Positions 16,105 through 24,181 of a stretch of DNA of 37,154 nt are shown one piece after another. Each line of letters begins with the position of its first letter. Within the stretch, counting starts at the first letter, position 1. A program made the position numbers and the translations under genes. Source of the DNA: Clostridiales bacterium (GTDB lineage Bacteria > Bacillota > Clostridia > Oscillospirales > Acutalibacteraceae); contig JAAWCO010000035.1 of the NCBI GenBank assembly GCA_022793315.1, positions 1 to 37,154 of the forward strand. Reading direction: 5' to 3'. A model generated the notes under the pieces. The model ran no database searches and was not told the origin of the DNA. It saw only the letters and a list, made by a program, of their open reading frames with translations.

Positions 16105-17556
16105 TTATTTCCGGCGGCTGAGGTATCCCACCGTGCGGATCGGAGGCCGCCGGGATGGTTCATCCCGCCAGAGCCGCAGCCGCTGGACCCGCTCCCGACC
16201 GAAGGCGCGCGTACACAGTGTGAACACAAGCAGGTTGGCCAGGGTGCCGATTACGGCCCCGTCGATTCCCCCCGGACGCTGGAGCAGATAATTCCACGCA
16301 AGGGTGGAGAGGAGCCCTGCCGCCAGCGCATATCGAAAGGCACGGCCGTTGGAGGCAATCCCCAGGAAGGCGGCAGCCAGCGGCACCAGGATCAGCGGGC
16401 ACCAGAAGGAATAGGCCAGCACCAGTATCTCGAAAATGTCCGGCACGGTAAAGGCTACGGCAACAGCGGCCAGCCCTGTCAGCAGATTGATGCCCCGCAG
16501 TGCACGAAGCTGCCCTCGGTCGGACAGACGGGGAAAGAGGGGCAGCACGGCGTCGCACACCAGCCCCACCGCTGCGCTGTTGAGAAAACCATCCGCCGCC
16601 GAAAGAATGATGGAGACCATGGCCGCCATGACAATACCCCGCACCCCCACCGGCAGCACCTGTAAAAGAAGCACCGGCATAGCGGCGGCGGGGTTATCGG
16701 TCACCTGGAGGGCATAAGCGGTAAAGCCGATCAGCCCGGTGACGACAAAGAAGGGAAGCGAAAACAGTCCGCTGAAAATAGTGGCGCGGGCGGTGGAGCG
16801 CGGACTTCGTCCAATCAGCAGACGCTGGGTATAGGGGGGCGCCAGCGCTTCTCCCAGCATCATGGTGAGAAAGAGGGAGAAAAATCCCACCGGGGTGGTG
16901 CCGTTAAACGGGTGATAGAACTCCGATGGAACCGACTGCAAAACGGCGGACAGGCCGCCCGCCCGATGCGCTCCCATCACCAGCAGCAGGGGCATTCCCG
17001 CCGCCAGCAGGGCAAACTGAACCATATCTGCCGCGATGACCGACTGCAGTCCCCCGGCGGTGGAATAGATCAGCACAATCCCGCAGCCAATCAGGATGCC
17101 CACACGGGCGTCCACTCCCAGCAGCACGTGAAAGACGAGGCCCATCGCCTCCATCTGCGCCCCCACCATGCCGGCGCTGCACAAAAAGATAAAGATACCG
17201 GCCAGAATTCTGGCCGCCCGGCCATACGACTGCCCAATCACGCCGCCCACGGTGGAAACGCCGGGAAACCGGCCCACACCGGGGACAAGGAAACGGCCAA
17301 TCAATATCATGGACAGGCTGAAGCCGAACAGGGCCAGTGTGGTGCCGATCCCGTTTTCAAAGGCCCGGGCGGCGTTCCCTGACGAATATCCGCCGCCGAT
17401 AAAGGAGGCAGCGAGAGAGGCAAACAGCACCAGCGTACCGTACCGGCCGCCGGAGGCGGTGAAATCACCGGCGCTTTTCACCTGCTTTCCGCCCAGCAGT
17501 CCCATCCCGACCAGTACGGCCAGATAGAGAAGCACAATGCCGATGTCCAGCCACAT
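16105..17556 (-). CDS. Sodium:solute symporter family (SSF) transporter
   Basis: The 483-aa protein starts at ATG 17556 (MWLDIGIVLLYLAVLVGMG) after GGAAAGGTGG; the ORF's GTG start is four codons earlier. It has about 13 membrane helices. SSF signatures include FTASGGRYGTLVLFASLAASFIGGGYSSGNAARAF, IYSTAGGLQSVIAADMVQF and the conserved late segment MVSIILSAADGFLNSAAV. It should import a solute with sodium. It is the last gene of a minus-strand run with two aryl-CoA ligases and IorAB, so an aromatic or organic acid is a reasonable substrate guess. The C-terminus is a short Arg-rich tail. Confidence 0.93.
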   Translation of the reverse strand: MWLDIGIVLLYLAVLVGMGLLGGKQVKSAGDFTASGGRYGTLVLFASLAASFIGGGYSSGNAARAFENGIGTTLALFGFSLSMILIGRFLVPGVGRFPGVSTVGGVIGQSYGRAARILAGIFIFLCSAGMVGAQMEAMGLVFHVLLGVDARVGILIGCGIVLIYSTAGGLQSVIAADMVQFALLAAGMPLLLVMGAHRAGGLSAVLQSVPSEFYHPFNGTTPVGFFSLFLTMMLGEALAPPYTQRLLIGRSPRSTARATIFSGLFSLPFFVVTGLIGFTAYALQVTDNPAAAMPVLLLQVLPVGVRGIVMAAMVSIILSAADGFLNSAAVGLVCDAVLPLFPRLSDRGQLRALRGINLLTGLAAVAVAFTVPDIFEILVLAYSFWCPLILVPLAAAFLGIASNGRAFRYALAAGLLSTLAWNYLLQRPGGIDGAVIGTLANLLVFTLCTRAFGRERVQRLRLWRDEPSRRPPIRTVGYLSRRK

Positions 17557-17640
17557 CACCGATCCCACCTTTCCGGCAGGAGGAGCTTTTCGTCCCGGAG
17601 AGCAGCGCCTGAAAGCGTCCCTTTGCCGGCAGACAGATAT

Positions 17641-17679
17641 CCCCTTCCGCTCCTCACAGCCTATGAGGAGCGGAAGGGG
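17641..17679 (-). terminator. Perfect 16-bp hairpin between the pentapeptide and symporter genes
   Basis: CCCCTTCCGCTCCTCA and TGAGGAGCGGAAGGGG pair around a seven-base loop. No T-tract follows on either strand, so it may stabilise or partly terminate the message instead of acting as a full intrinsic terminator. Confidence 0.6.
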
Positions 17680-17709
17680 ATTATAACCCGGGGGGAGCCT
17701 GTCCCCCCT

Positions 17710-18375
17710 TTATTCCGCCGGGAAATCGGGGTCCCGGATCACTACCCCCAGCAGGCGGGCCAGCTCCGCCGCCTGCCAGGCGGTCACTATTGCACCCTTC
17801 AGTTCAAAGCCTGCCGCCTGAATTCCCTCCAGCCGGCAGGAGGTCAAATCGACACCGTTCAGGGAGGTACGCAGAAAGCCCGCCCCGATCAGGGAGGATT
17901 CCTGAAACGCCACCGGATCAAAGGCGCAGTCCCCAAAGGAGGCTCCATCCAGCGTCACGCTGTCAAAGCGGACGCGGCGTAGACTGGCAGCATCCCAGAC
18001 CGAATAGCGCAGGTCTCCACCCTCAAACGACACGTGAAACAGTCGGGCGCGGGACAGCAGGCCTCCCACTGCCTTGCAGCCGTGAAACCGGCATCGCTGA
18101 AAGAAGGCGCCGTCAAAATCGCTGTTCGACAGGTCGCAGCTCTCAAAAGCCGTATCAAGAAAAGCGGTGCGCCGGAAGGAGCAATCGGTCAGACGAACGT
18201 TTTCCAGACGGGAGGAGCGGAAGCAGAGACCGTCCAATTCTTTCCCGGCCAGCAGGGTGTCCGCGATCCGCCGGCCGGAAATGTCGGTTTCCTCCTCCTG
18301 TGCGGTGCACAGAAGGCTGTCCAGGTCGGACACCTCCTCCAGCTCGCGAGGGAGGGCGGGGGGATTCAGCTTCAC
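17710..18375 (-). CDS. Pentapeptide-repeat protein
   Basis: I place the start at GTG 18375 (KLNPPALPRELEEV, 221 aa) because GGAAGGAGGCGTTGCC lies directly before it; the ORF's upstream TTG would put that site inside the gene. From about residue 45 the sequence runs in five-residue steps of the A(D/N)LXX type (for example LENVRLTDCSFRRTAFLDTAFESCDLSNSDFDGAFF), which fold into a right-handed quadrilateral beta-helix. No catalytic motif is visible. Roles of such proteins range from DNA-gyrase protection to scaffolding, and none can be assigned here. The gene lies 62 bases after the ligase gene and is probably co-transcribed with it. Confidence 0.9.
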   Translation of the reverse strand: MKLNPPALPRELEEVSDLDSLLCTAQEEETDISGRRIADTLLAGKELDGLCFRSSRLENVRLTDCSFRRTAFLDTAFESCDLSNSDFDGAFFQRCRFHGCKAVGGLLSRARLFHVSFEGGDLRYSVWDAASLRRVRFDSVTLDGASFGDCAFDPVAFQESSLIGAGFLRTSLNGVDLTSCRLEGIQAAGFELKGAIVTAWQAAELARLLGVVIRDPDFPAE

Positions 18376-18437
18376 GGCAACGCCTCCTTCCGTGCTCAAA
18401 AAGCATCCGAATGGTTCCGGAGCCGGCAGAAGACGGA

Positions 18438-19742
18438 TCAGTCCGCCAGCATCCGTTTGTCAATCACCCGCTGGGCCTTGCCTTCCGAACGGGGAAGGCT
18501 GCCGGGCTCCATCAGGGTGACGTTCGCATGGATGTTCAGTGTGCTTTGCAGAGCGGCCTCAATCCGTTTTTCCGTGTTTTCAATGTCCCGCACCGTATCA
18601 GAGAAGAGGCCGGCGTTCATCTCTACCTGCACCTCCATGCTGTCCAGGTTGTTCCGGCGGTCCACCACAATCCGGTAGTTAGGGTCCATCCCCAGCTCCA
18701 GCAGCACATGTTCTACCTGAGAGGGGAAGACGTTGACACCGCGGATAATCAGCATGTCGTCACTGCGGCCGTGAGGCTTGCTCATACGCACGAGGGTGCG
18801 GCCGCAGGCGCAGGAGGTGCGGTGAAGAGCGCAGATATCGCGGGTGCGGTAGCGGATCAGCGGCAGCGCCTCCTTGCCGATGCAGGTGAAAACCAGCTCG
18901 CCGTATTCCCCGTCAGGGAGGGGCTCCAGCGTTTCGGGATCAATTACCTCCGGATAGAAGTAATCCTCATTGATGTGCAGCCCATCCTGGCGCTCACAGT
19001 CATAGGCAACGCCGGGACCGGCAATCTCGGACAGGCCGTAAATATCGTATGCCCGGATATCCAGCAGACGCTCGATTTCCCGACGCATGTTGTCGGTCCA
19101 CGGTTCTGCCCCGAACAGACCGCCCCGCAGCCGGAGGGCTTTGGGGTCGATGCTCATATCCCTCACCGTCTCGCCGATAAACATGGCGTAGGAGGGGGTG
19201 CAGCAAAGGAAATCGGAGCCGAAATCCTGTAAAATCTGCACCTGCCGTTTGGTGTTGCCGGAGGAGACGGGAATGGCGGTAGCACCCAGACGCTCCGCTC
19301 CATAATGGAGACCCAGTCCCCCGGTAAACAGGCCGTAGCCATAAGAGACATGGATAAAGTCCTCCCGGGTGGCGCCGGCGGCGGACAGGGCGCGTGCCGC
19401 ACTTTCCGCCCATACCTCCACATCATGCGCGGTGTAACCCACCACCGTCTGCTTGCCGGTGGTGCCCGACGAGGCGTGGATACGGGTCAGCTCCCGCGGC
19501 GGCACGGCGATCAGGCCATAGGGATAGTTATCGCGCAGATCGTTTTTGACTGTAAAGGGCAACTTCCTGATATCGTCAATGGAGTGGATATCCCCGGGCT
19601 CCAGTCCCATGTCATGGAGCTTTTTCTGATAAAAGGGGACATGCTCACAGGCGTGGTTTACCATACGGATCAGGCGCGCCGACTGTATCGCGTGCAGATA
19701 ATCGCGGGAGGCGCATTCAATTTCCGGCTGAAATACGGGCAT
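18438..19742 (-). CDS. paaK: Phenylacetate-CoA ligase family enzyme (copy 1)
   Basis: The start is ATG 19742 (MPVFQPEIECASRDYL, 434 aa), with AAAGGAG 11 bases upstream; the ORF's first ATG overlaps that site. The AMP-binding motif HASSGTTGKQTVVGYT is clear, followed by YGYGLFTGGLGLHYG, YGLSEIAGPGVAYDC, YRTRDIC and the C-terminal hinge GRSDDMLIIRGVNVFPSQVE. PaaK-type enzymes activate phenylacetate or related aryl acids with ATP and CoA. It is about half identical by eye to the second ligase in this block. In the ior context it may handle indoleacetate, phenylacetate or 4-hydroxyphenylacetate. Confidence 0.92.
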   Translation of the reverse strand: MPVFQPEIECASRDYLHAIQSARLIRMVNHACEHVPFYQKKLHDMGLEPGDIHSIDDIRKLPFTVKNDLRDNYPYGLIAVPPRELTRIHASSGTTGKQTVVGYTAHDVEVWAESAARALSAAGATREDFIHVSYGYGLFTGGLGLHYGAERLGATAIPVSSGNTKRQVQILQDFGSDFLCCTPSYAMFIGETVRDMSIDPKALRLRGGLFGAEPWTDNMRREIERLLDIRAYDIYGLSEIAGPGVAYDCERQDGLHINEDYFYPEVIDPETLEPLPDGEYGELVFTCIGKEALPLIRYRTRDICALHRTSCACGRTLVRMSKPHGRSDDMLIIRGVNVFPSQVEHVLLELGMDPNYRIVVDRRNNLDSMEVQVEMNAGLFSDTVRDIENTEKRIEAALQSTLNIHANVTLMEPGSLPRSEGKAQRVIDKRMLAD

Positions 19743-19867
19743 GGGGTTCCGGACTCCTTTCATATCGCGTCTGAGCGGTTTTTTATCACAAGGCGAAGAA
19801 AACGGTCCTGTCTGTTTTGGGGCAATTCCTCTTCTCTCAGCCGCTCAATGGTTTGCAGGGCTTCAGC

Positions 19868-20058
19868 TTACCATCGGTTGACAGGGAGAAACCCTCCTGG
19901 CGGAGGTCAAAAGCGGCGCTGCCGTCGTTCTCAGCTTTAGCGGGCCGTCAGCCCGCCGGCATCCTGCGGCCTTGTCAGCGCCGTCTTTTGTTCCACCGTC
20001 AGGTCTTTCAACGTTTTTCGGGAGAAAAACCGGGTCGGCCCCTGTCAACCGATGGTAA
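19868..20058. repeat. 190-bp nested inverted-repeat element
   Basis: Perfect 19-bp terminal inverted repeats begin TTACCATCGG and end CCGATGGTAA. Inside them a second near-perfect pair (CAAAAGCGGCGCTG and CAGCGCCGTCTTTTG, 19908-19990) and a central GCGGGC-CGTCA-GCCCGC hairpin share roughly the same centre. The whole element could therefore fold as one long imperfect hairpin in RNA or single-stranded DNA. It fills most of the gap between iorB and the next ligase gene. It could be a MITE-like insertion or a structured operon spacer. No clear target-site duplication is visible, and the ORFs over it look like shadows. Confidence 0.8.
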
Positions 20059-20066
20059 CAGTGAGA

Positions 20067-20663
20067 TTATTCTATTACGGCATCGTAACCAAGGGCAAAG
20101 GCCCTCTCGTTGACCTCTACCGTTTTAGGAGGCACGAGGGCACGGATGGCATCCTGCCATTTGTCCCGGTCATAGCCCATCCGGCCGGCGGTGACGCCCA
20201 GCAGCACCACATTGGCGGCTTTTGCAGAGCCGGCTTTTTCCGCGAGCGCAAGAGCGTCCACCGCCGTCACCTGGACGCCGATAGACTCCAGAGCCGGCAG
20301 AATTCCCTGCGGGTAGGCGGCTGCTCCCATGATCACCGGCATGGGGTCCAGCGCCTGAGTGCTGGTGATCAGCACGCCGCCGGGCTTCAGCCACGGCAAC
20401 CAGCGGGCCGCCTCCAGCTGCTCAAAGGAGACGATCAGGTCCGCTTCGCCCTCCTCAATCACAGGGGACCACACACGTTCACCATACCGCACATAGGTCA
20501 CAACCGAGCCGCCCCGCTGGGACATGCCATGGACCTCACTGACCTTGACATCAAAGCCATCCTCCACAAACACGCGGCCCATCAGCTTGGAGGCGAGCAG
20601 GGTTCCCTGCCCTCCCACGCCGACGATCAAAATATTTTTCACCTTGTCGTTTGTCGCCGCCAT
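20067..20663 (-). CDS. iorB: Indolepyruvate:ferredoxin oxidoreductase beta subunit
   Basis: This 198-aa protein has the pyruvate-ferredoxin oxidoreductase gamma-type fold: NILIVGVGGQGTLLASKLMGRV at the N-terminus and VSEVHGMSQRGGSVVTYVRYG, both hallmarks of IorB. Its start shares one base with the stop of iorA (TGATG), giving translational coupling and a stable two-subunit enzyme. IorAB oxidatively decarboxylates indolepyruvate, phenylpyruvate and hydroxyphenylpyruvate to aryl-acetyl-CoA, CO2 and reduced ferredoxin during amino-acid fermentation. Confidence 0.95.
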   Translation of the reverse strand: MAATNDKVKNILIVGVGGQGTLLASKLMGRVFVEDGFDVKVSEVHGMSQRGGSVVTYVRYGERVWSPVIEEGEADLIVSFEQLEAARWLPWLKPGGVLITSTQALDPMPVIMGAAAYPQGILPALESIGVQVTAVDALALAEKAGSAKAANVVLLGVTAGRMGYDRDKWQDAIRALVPPKTVEVNERAFALGYDAVIE

Positions 20664-22429
20664 CAGCGGTCGCCCCCCTTCTCCGTGGATGCAATCGCAC
20701 CAAAGCGGCAGATTTTTGCGCAGATATCACAGCCGGCGCACTGTACCGGGTCGATCACGGCCCGGTGTTTCCCTTCGCTGTCCGTGCGGACCGCCAGTGC
20801 CGGACAGCCCGCCTGCAGACAGGCCTTGCAGCCGGTGCATTTTGCCGTGTCCACGGCAAGAGGGGGAGAGTGCTTCACCGTTTTCAGCAGGGCGCAGGGG
20901 CGGCGGGAGATGATCAGGGAGGGCTCCTCTGCCTTCAGCTCCTCCGACACAACCCGGCGCACCTGTTCAAGATCAAAGGGATCCACCACCGTCACCCGGC
21001 GAATACCCACCGCACGGGCCAGCGCCTCCAGATCAACCGCCACGGTGGGGTCGCCCTTGATGGTCAGACCGTTGGCGGGATTGTTCTGGTGGCCGGTCAT
21101 GCCGGTAATGGAATTATCCAGCACAATCACAGTGGAGATGCCCCGGTTGTAGGCGATATCAATCAGGCCGGTGATGCCCGAATGGATAAAGGTGGAATCG
21201 CCAATCACTGCCACTGATTTTTTGGCCTGTTCGGTTCCGCGTGCGGTGTTGTAGCCATGGAGGCCGCTGATGGAAGCTCCCATGCACACACAGGTATCGA
21301 GCATGGAGAGGGGGGCGGAAGCTCCCAGCGTGTAGCAGCCGATATCGCCGCTGACGTACAGCTTGTATTTTTTCAGGGCATAAAACAGGCCCCGGTGAGG
21401 ACAGCCGGCGCACAGCACGGGCGGGCGCGGCGGAATGGGCGCCGCTTCAAAGCGGAGAGCGGGACGCTCTTCACCCAAAAGGGCCTCTCTCACCGTTTTC
21501 TGCGAAAACTCGCCGCAGGACGGGAACAGCAGCTTGCCGATCACGGGAATTCCGTGCTTGCGGCAGTGGGTCTCAATGATGTCGTCCAGCTCTTCAATGA
21601 CGTATACCTGACCCACCTGACGGGCGAATTCGGCAATCAGCTGAACCGGCAGCGGATGGACCATCCCCAGCTTGAGATAGCTGGCGCGTTCCCCCAGCGC
21701 TTCCCGGGCATAGGTGTACGCGGCGCCCGCAGCGATGATGCCGATCCGGCGATCGTGATATTCCACCGTGTTGATGCCGGAGGTCTCGGCATACTGGCGC
21801 AGGGCCTCCATCCGCTTCTCCACCCGGAGATGGGCGGGCCGCGCCATGGCGGGCATCATCACATTTTTCATCGGGTCCCTTTGATAGTCCCGCAGCGGGC
21901 GTTCCTCCCGTTCGCCGAGCTCTGTCAGCGAGCGGGAATGGGAAATACGGGTGGAAAGCCGGAGCAGGAAGGGGGTGTCAAACTGTTCGGAAAGGGCAAA
22001 CGCCCGCTTGGTGAATTCCAGGCATTCGGCGGAATCGCACGGCTCCAGCATGGGGGTTTTGGAGGCGATGGCATGCCGGCGGGAATCCTGTTCGTTCTGG
22101 GAGGAATGCATGCCGGGATCATCGGCCACCGCGCACACCATACCGCCGTTTACCCCGATATAGGAAGCGGTATAGAGCGGGTCCGCCGCCACGTTCAGGC
22201 CCACATGCTTCATGGCGCAGAAGCTGCGGGCGCCGCCGGTACAGGCGCCGAAGGCGGCCTCAAACGCCACCTTTTCATTGGGGGCCCATTCGGAATAGAT
22301 CTCCTCATACTGGGTGACCGCCTCGGTGATCTCGGTGCTGGGGGTGCCGGGATAGGAGGAGACAAAGGTGACCCCCGCCTCATACAAAGCGCGGGCGACC
22401 GCCTCATTGCCGAGCATCAGTGCTTTCAT
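20663..22429 (-). CDS. iorA: Indolepyruvate:ferredoxin oxidoreductase alpha subunit
   Basis: I start at ATG 22429 (MKALMLGNEAVARAL, 588 aa), after GAAAGGA; the ORF's 33 extra residues have no ribosome site. An N-terminal pyrimidine-binding region (VSSYPGTPSTEITEAV) is followed by a thiamine-diphosphate domain (GDIGCYTLGASAPLSMLDTCVCMG, then VIGDSTFIHSGITGLIDIAYN with the GDS...N metal motif). A C-terminal ferredoxin domain carries CTGCKACLQAGCP and CAGCDICAKIC for two Fe-S clusters. Together with IorB it makes aryl-acetyl-CoA and reduced ferredoxin in the cytoplasm. It is flanked by two PaaK-type ligases that could use or make the same CoA esters. Confidence 0.96.
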   Translation of the reverse strand: MKALMLGNEAVARALYEAGVTFVSSYPGTPSTEITEAVTQYEEIYSEWAPNEKVAFEAAFGACTGGARSFCAMKHVGLNVAADPLYTASYIGVNGGMVCAVADDPGMHSSQNEQDSRRHAIASKTPMLEPCDSAECLEFTKRAFALSEQFDTPFLLRLSTRISHSRSLTELGEREERPLRDYQRDPMKNVMMPAMARPAHLRVEKRMEALRQYAETSGINTVEYHDRRIGIIAAGAAYTYAREALGERASYLKLGMVHPLPVQLIAEFARQVGQVYVIEELDDIIETHCRKHGIPVIGKLLFPSCGEFSQKTVREALLGEERPALRFEAAPIPPRPPVLCAGCPHRGLFYALKKYKLYVSGDIGCYTLGASAPLSMLDTCVCMGASISGLHGYNTARGTEQAKKSVAVIGDSTFIHSGITGLIDIAYNRGISTVIVLDNSITGMTGHQNNPANGLTIKGDPTVAVDLEALARAVGIRRVTVVDPFDLEQVRRVVSEELKAEEPSLIISRRPCALLKTVKHSPPLAVDTAKCTGCKACLQAGCPALAVRTDSEGKHRAVIDPVQCAGCDICAKICRFGAIASTEKGGDR

Positions 22430-22521
22430 CGGATCATCCTTTCGCTTGACGGCGGTGCCCGGCTCCACAGAGGAGGGGACCGCCGGTTTTTCTATGTTCT
22501 TTATATACCGGCGGGGTGCCG

Positions 22522-23844
22522 TCAGCATTCGCTGCGCAGATCGACCACGCGCTTTGCCTTACCGGTAAACCGCTCGATGCTTTTCGGCTCCACCAGGCTC
22601 ACGGTGATTTCGATGCCCAGAATCGCCTTGATCCGGTCATGGATACGGCGCTGAAGGGCCTCCAGCTCACCGTAGCGGTCGAGGAGGGAACCGTCGATCA
22701 GCTCCACCCGTACCTCCAGTGTATCGGCATAGCCCTGACGGCGGACCACCAGCTGATAGTGCGGGCTGATCTCAGTCACACCGATGAGCGCGCTTTCCAC
22801 CTGGGTGGGGAAGACGTTGACCCCGCGGATTTTCAGCATGTCGTCGGTCCGGCCGATAATTTTGTGCATGCGGGCGGTGGTCCGGCCACAGGCACAGGGT
22901 TCGTAGCAGATGTTGGTGATATCCTTGGTGCGATAGCGCAGCATGGGCAGCCCCCGTTTGGTCAGATTGGTGACCACCAGCTCACCGGTGGAGCCGGGCT
23001 CCAGCACTTCGCCGGTGGCGCTGTCGATGACCTCACAGAGGAAATGGTCCTCGTTGATATGCAGGCCGTCCCGCATCAGGCACTCACCCGACATGCCGGG
23101 ACCGTTCAGCTCCGATAGGCCATAGTTGTCGGTGGCAAAAAAATCGCCGCCCCAGCGCTGTTCGATGGAGGTACGCATTTCCGGTGTGCTGCCTTCGCTG
23201 CCCAGAATCCCCAGCTTCAGACGATACTGCTCCATGGGGAACTCTTCCGCTCGTTCCCGTGCCGATTCTGCCAGATACAGACAGTAGGACGGGGTGGCTA
23301 CAATGGCGTTGGTGCCGAAGTCCCGCATAAACTTCAGCTGTTTTTCCGTATTGCCGGAGGAGGTAGGGACCACCGTGGCGCCCACCCTTTCCAAACCATA
23401 ATGCAGGCCGAGGGCGCCGGTAAACATCCCGTAGCCAAAGCAGATCTGAACCACCGTGTTTTCATCCGCGCCGGCGGCACAGGCCAGACGGGCTACCTGC
23501 TCCGACCAGTTGTCAAGATCCTCCTGGGTATATCCCACCACGGTAGGGTTGCCGGTGGTGCCTGACGAGGCGTGGAGACGCACCATCTCTTTCATCGGTA
23601 CGCTGAACAGACCGAAGGGATAGTTGTCCCGAAGATCGTCCTTGGTGGTATAGGGGATGTGATGGATATCCGACAATGCTTTTATCCGGTCGGCGGAAAC
23701 CCCCGCCGCCTGGAATCGTTTGTGGTAAAACTCAACATTCCGGTCACAGTAATCCACCAGGGAGCGAAGCCGTTCCAGCTGGAGCCGTTCGAGCTCAGGG
23801 CGGCGGATACACTCCATCTCCCGGTTGAAAATATGGTTTTCCAT
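22522..23844 (-). CDS. paaK: Phenylacetate-CoA ligase family enzyme (copy 2)
   Basis: The start is ATG 23844 (MENHIFNREMECIRRPELE, 440 aa). The 59 extra residues in the ORF run across the promoter. Motifs are HASSGTTGNPTVVGYTQ, CFGYGMFTGALGLHYG, DNYGLSELNGPGMSGEC, YRTKDIT and GRTDDMLKIRGVNVFPTQVE. It is a paralogue of the ligase downstream but clearly diverged (for example, it retains an NVEFYHKRFQ N-terminal segment), so the two may prefer different aryl acids. It is the first gene of the ior operon, 92 bases before iorA, behind a good promoter. Confidence 0.93.
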   Translation of the reverse strand: MENHIFNREMECIRRPELERLQLERLRSLVDYCDRNVEFYHKRFQAAGVSADRIKALSDIHHIPYTTKDDLRDNYPFGLFSVPMKEMVRLHASSGTTGNPTVVGYTQEDLDNWSEQVARLACAAGADENTVVQICFGYGMFTGALGLHYGLERVGATVVPTSSGNTEKQLKFMRDFGTNAIVATPSYCLYLAESARERAEEFPMEQYRLKLGILGSEGSTPEMRTSIEQRWGGDFFATDNYGLSELNGPGMSGECLMRDGLHINEDHFLCEVIDSATGEVLEPGSTGELVVTNLTKRGLPMLRYRTKDITNICYEPCACGRTTARMHKIIGRTDDMLKIRGVNVFPTQVESALIGVTEISPHYQLVVRRQGYADTLEVRVELIDGSLLDRYGELEALQRRIHDRIKAILGIEITVSLVEPKSIERFTGKAKRVVDLRSEC

Positions 23845-23937
23845 CCTCGTCTTCCCGTCCTTATGTGCAGATTGCGTCATCCGCGGGCCGCGCCCGGAGA
23901 ACGCCGTGGTTCCGAAACGCCGGATACCGCTCCAACC

Positions 23938-23966
23938 ATCATACCTGTTTATTCGACGAATGTAAA
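23938..23966 (-). promoter_or_regulatory. Promoter of the paaK-iorAB operon
   Basis: TTTACA (23961-23966) and TATGAT (23938-23943) on the minus strand are 17 bases apart, about 95 bases before the ligase ATG. The divergent interval 23845-24181 holds this promoter and the next one, and no gene. Confidence 0.75.
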
Positions 23967-24091
23967 GGCAAACCGACCGCTTTTTCCCGAAAGATTCTTC
24001 CTGCCTGGCGGTTCTTTCCATACAGACGGCCTCTCACGGCGTCCCAACGGAAAGCGAGGCGCCGGAGGGCCCGTCCACTTTTACAGATATA

Positions 24092-24120
24092 TTGATACGG
24101 GCCGCTGTTTATGCTATTCT
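24092..24120 (+). promoter_or_regulatory. Promoter of the HSP90-like gene pair
   Basis: TTGATA (24092-24097) and TATTCT (24115-24120) are separated by 17 bases. The start codon is at 24182. I see no CIRCE or other heat-shock operator beside it. Confidence 0.6.
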
Positions 24121-24181
24121 AATTTTGCCGGAAGATTTCGGCAGGGGAAGGCTTAAAATGCGGGAAAAGGAGTGGCGGAGT

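Noticed and set aside
21257-22654. 465-aa plus-strand ORF over iorA
   Set aside because: It is a shadow of iorA, which has clear thiamine-diphosphate and ferredoxin motifs on the other strand.
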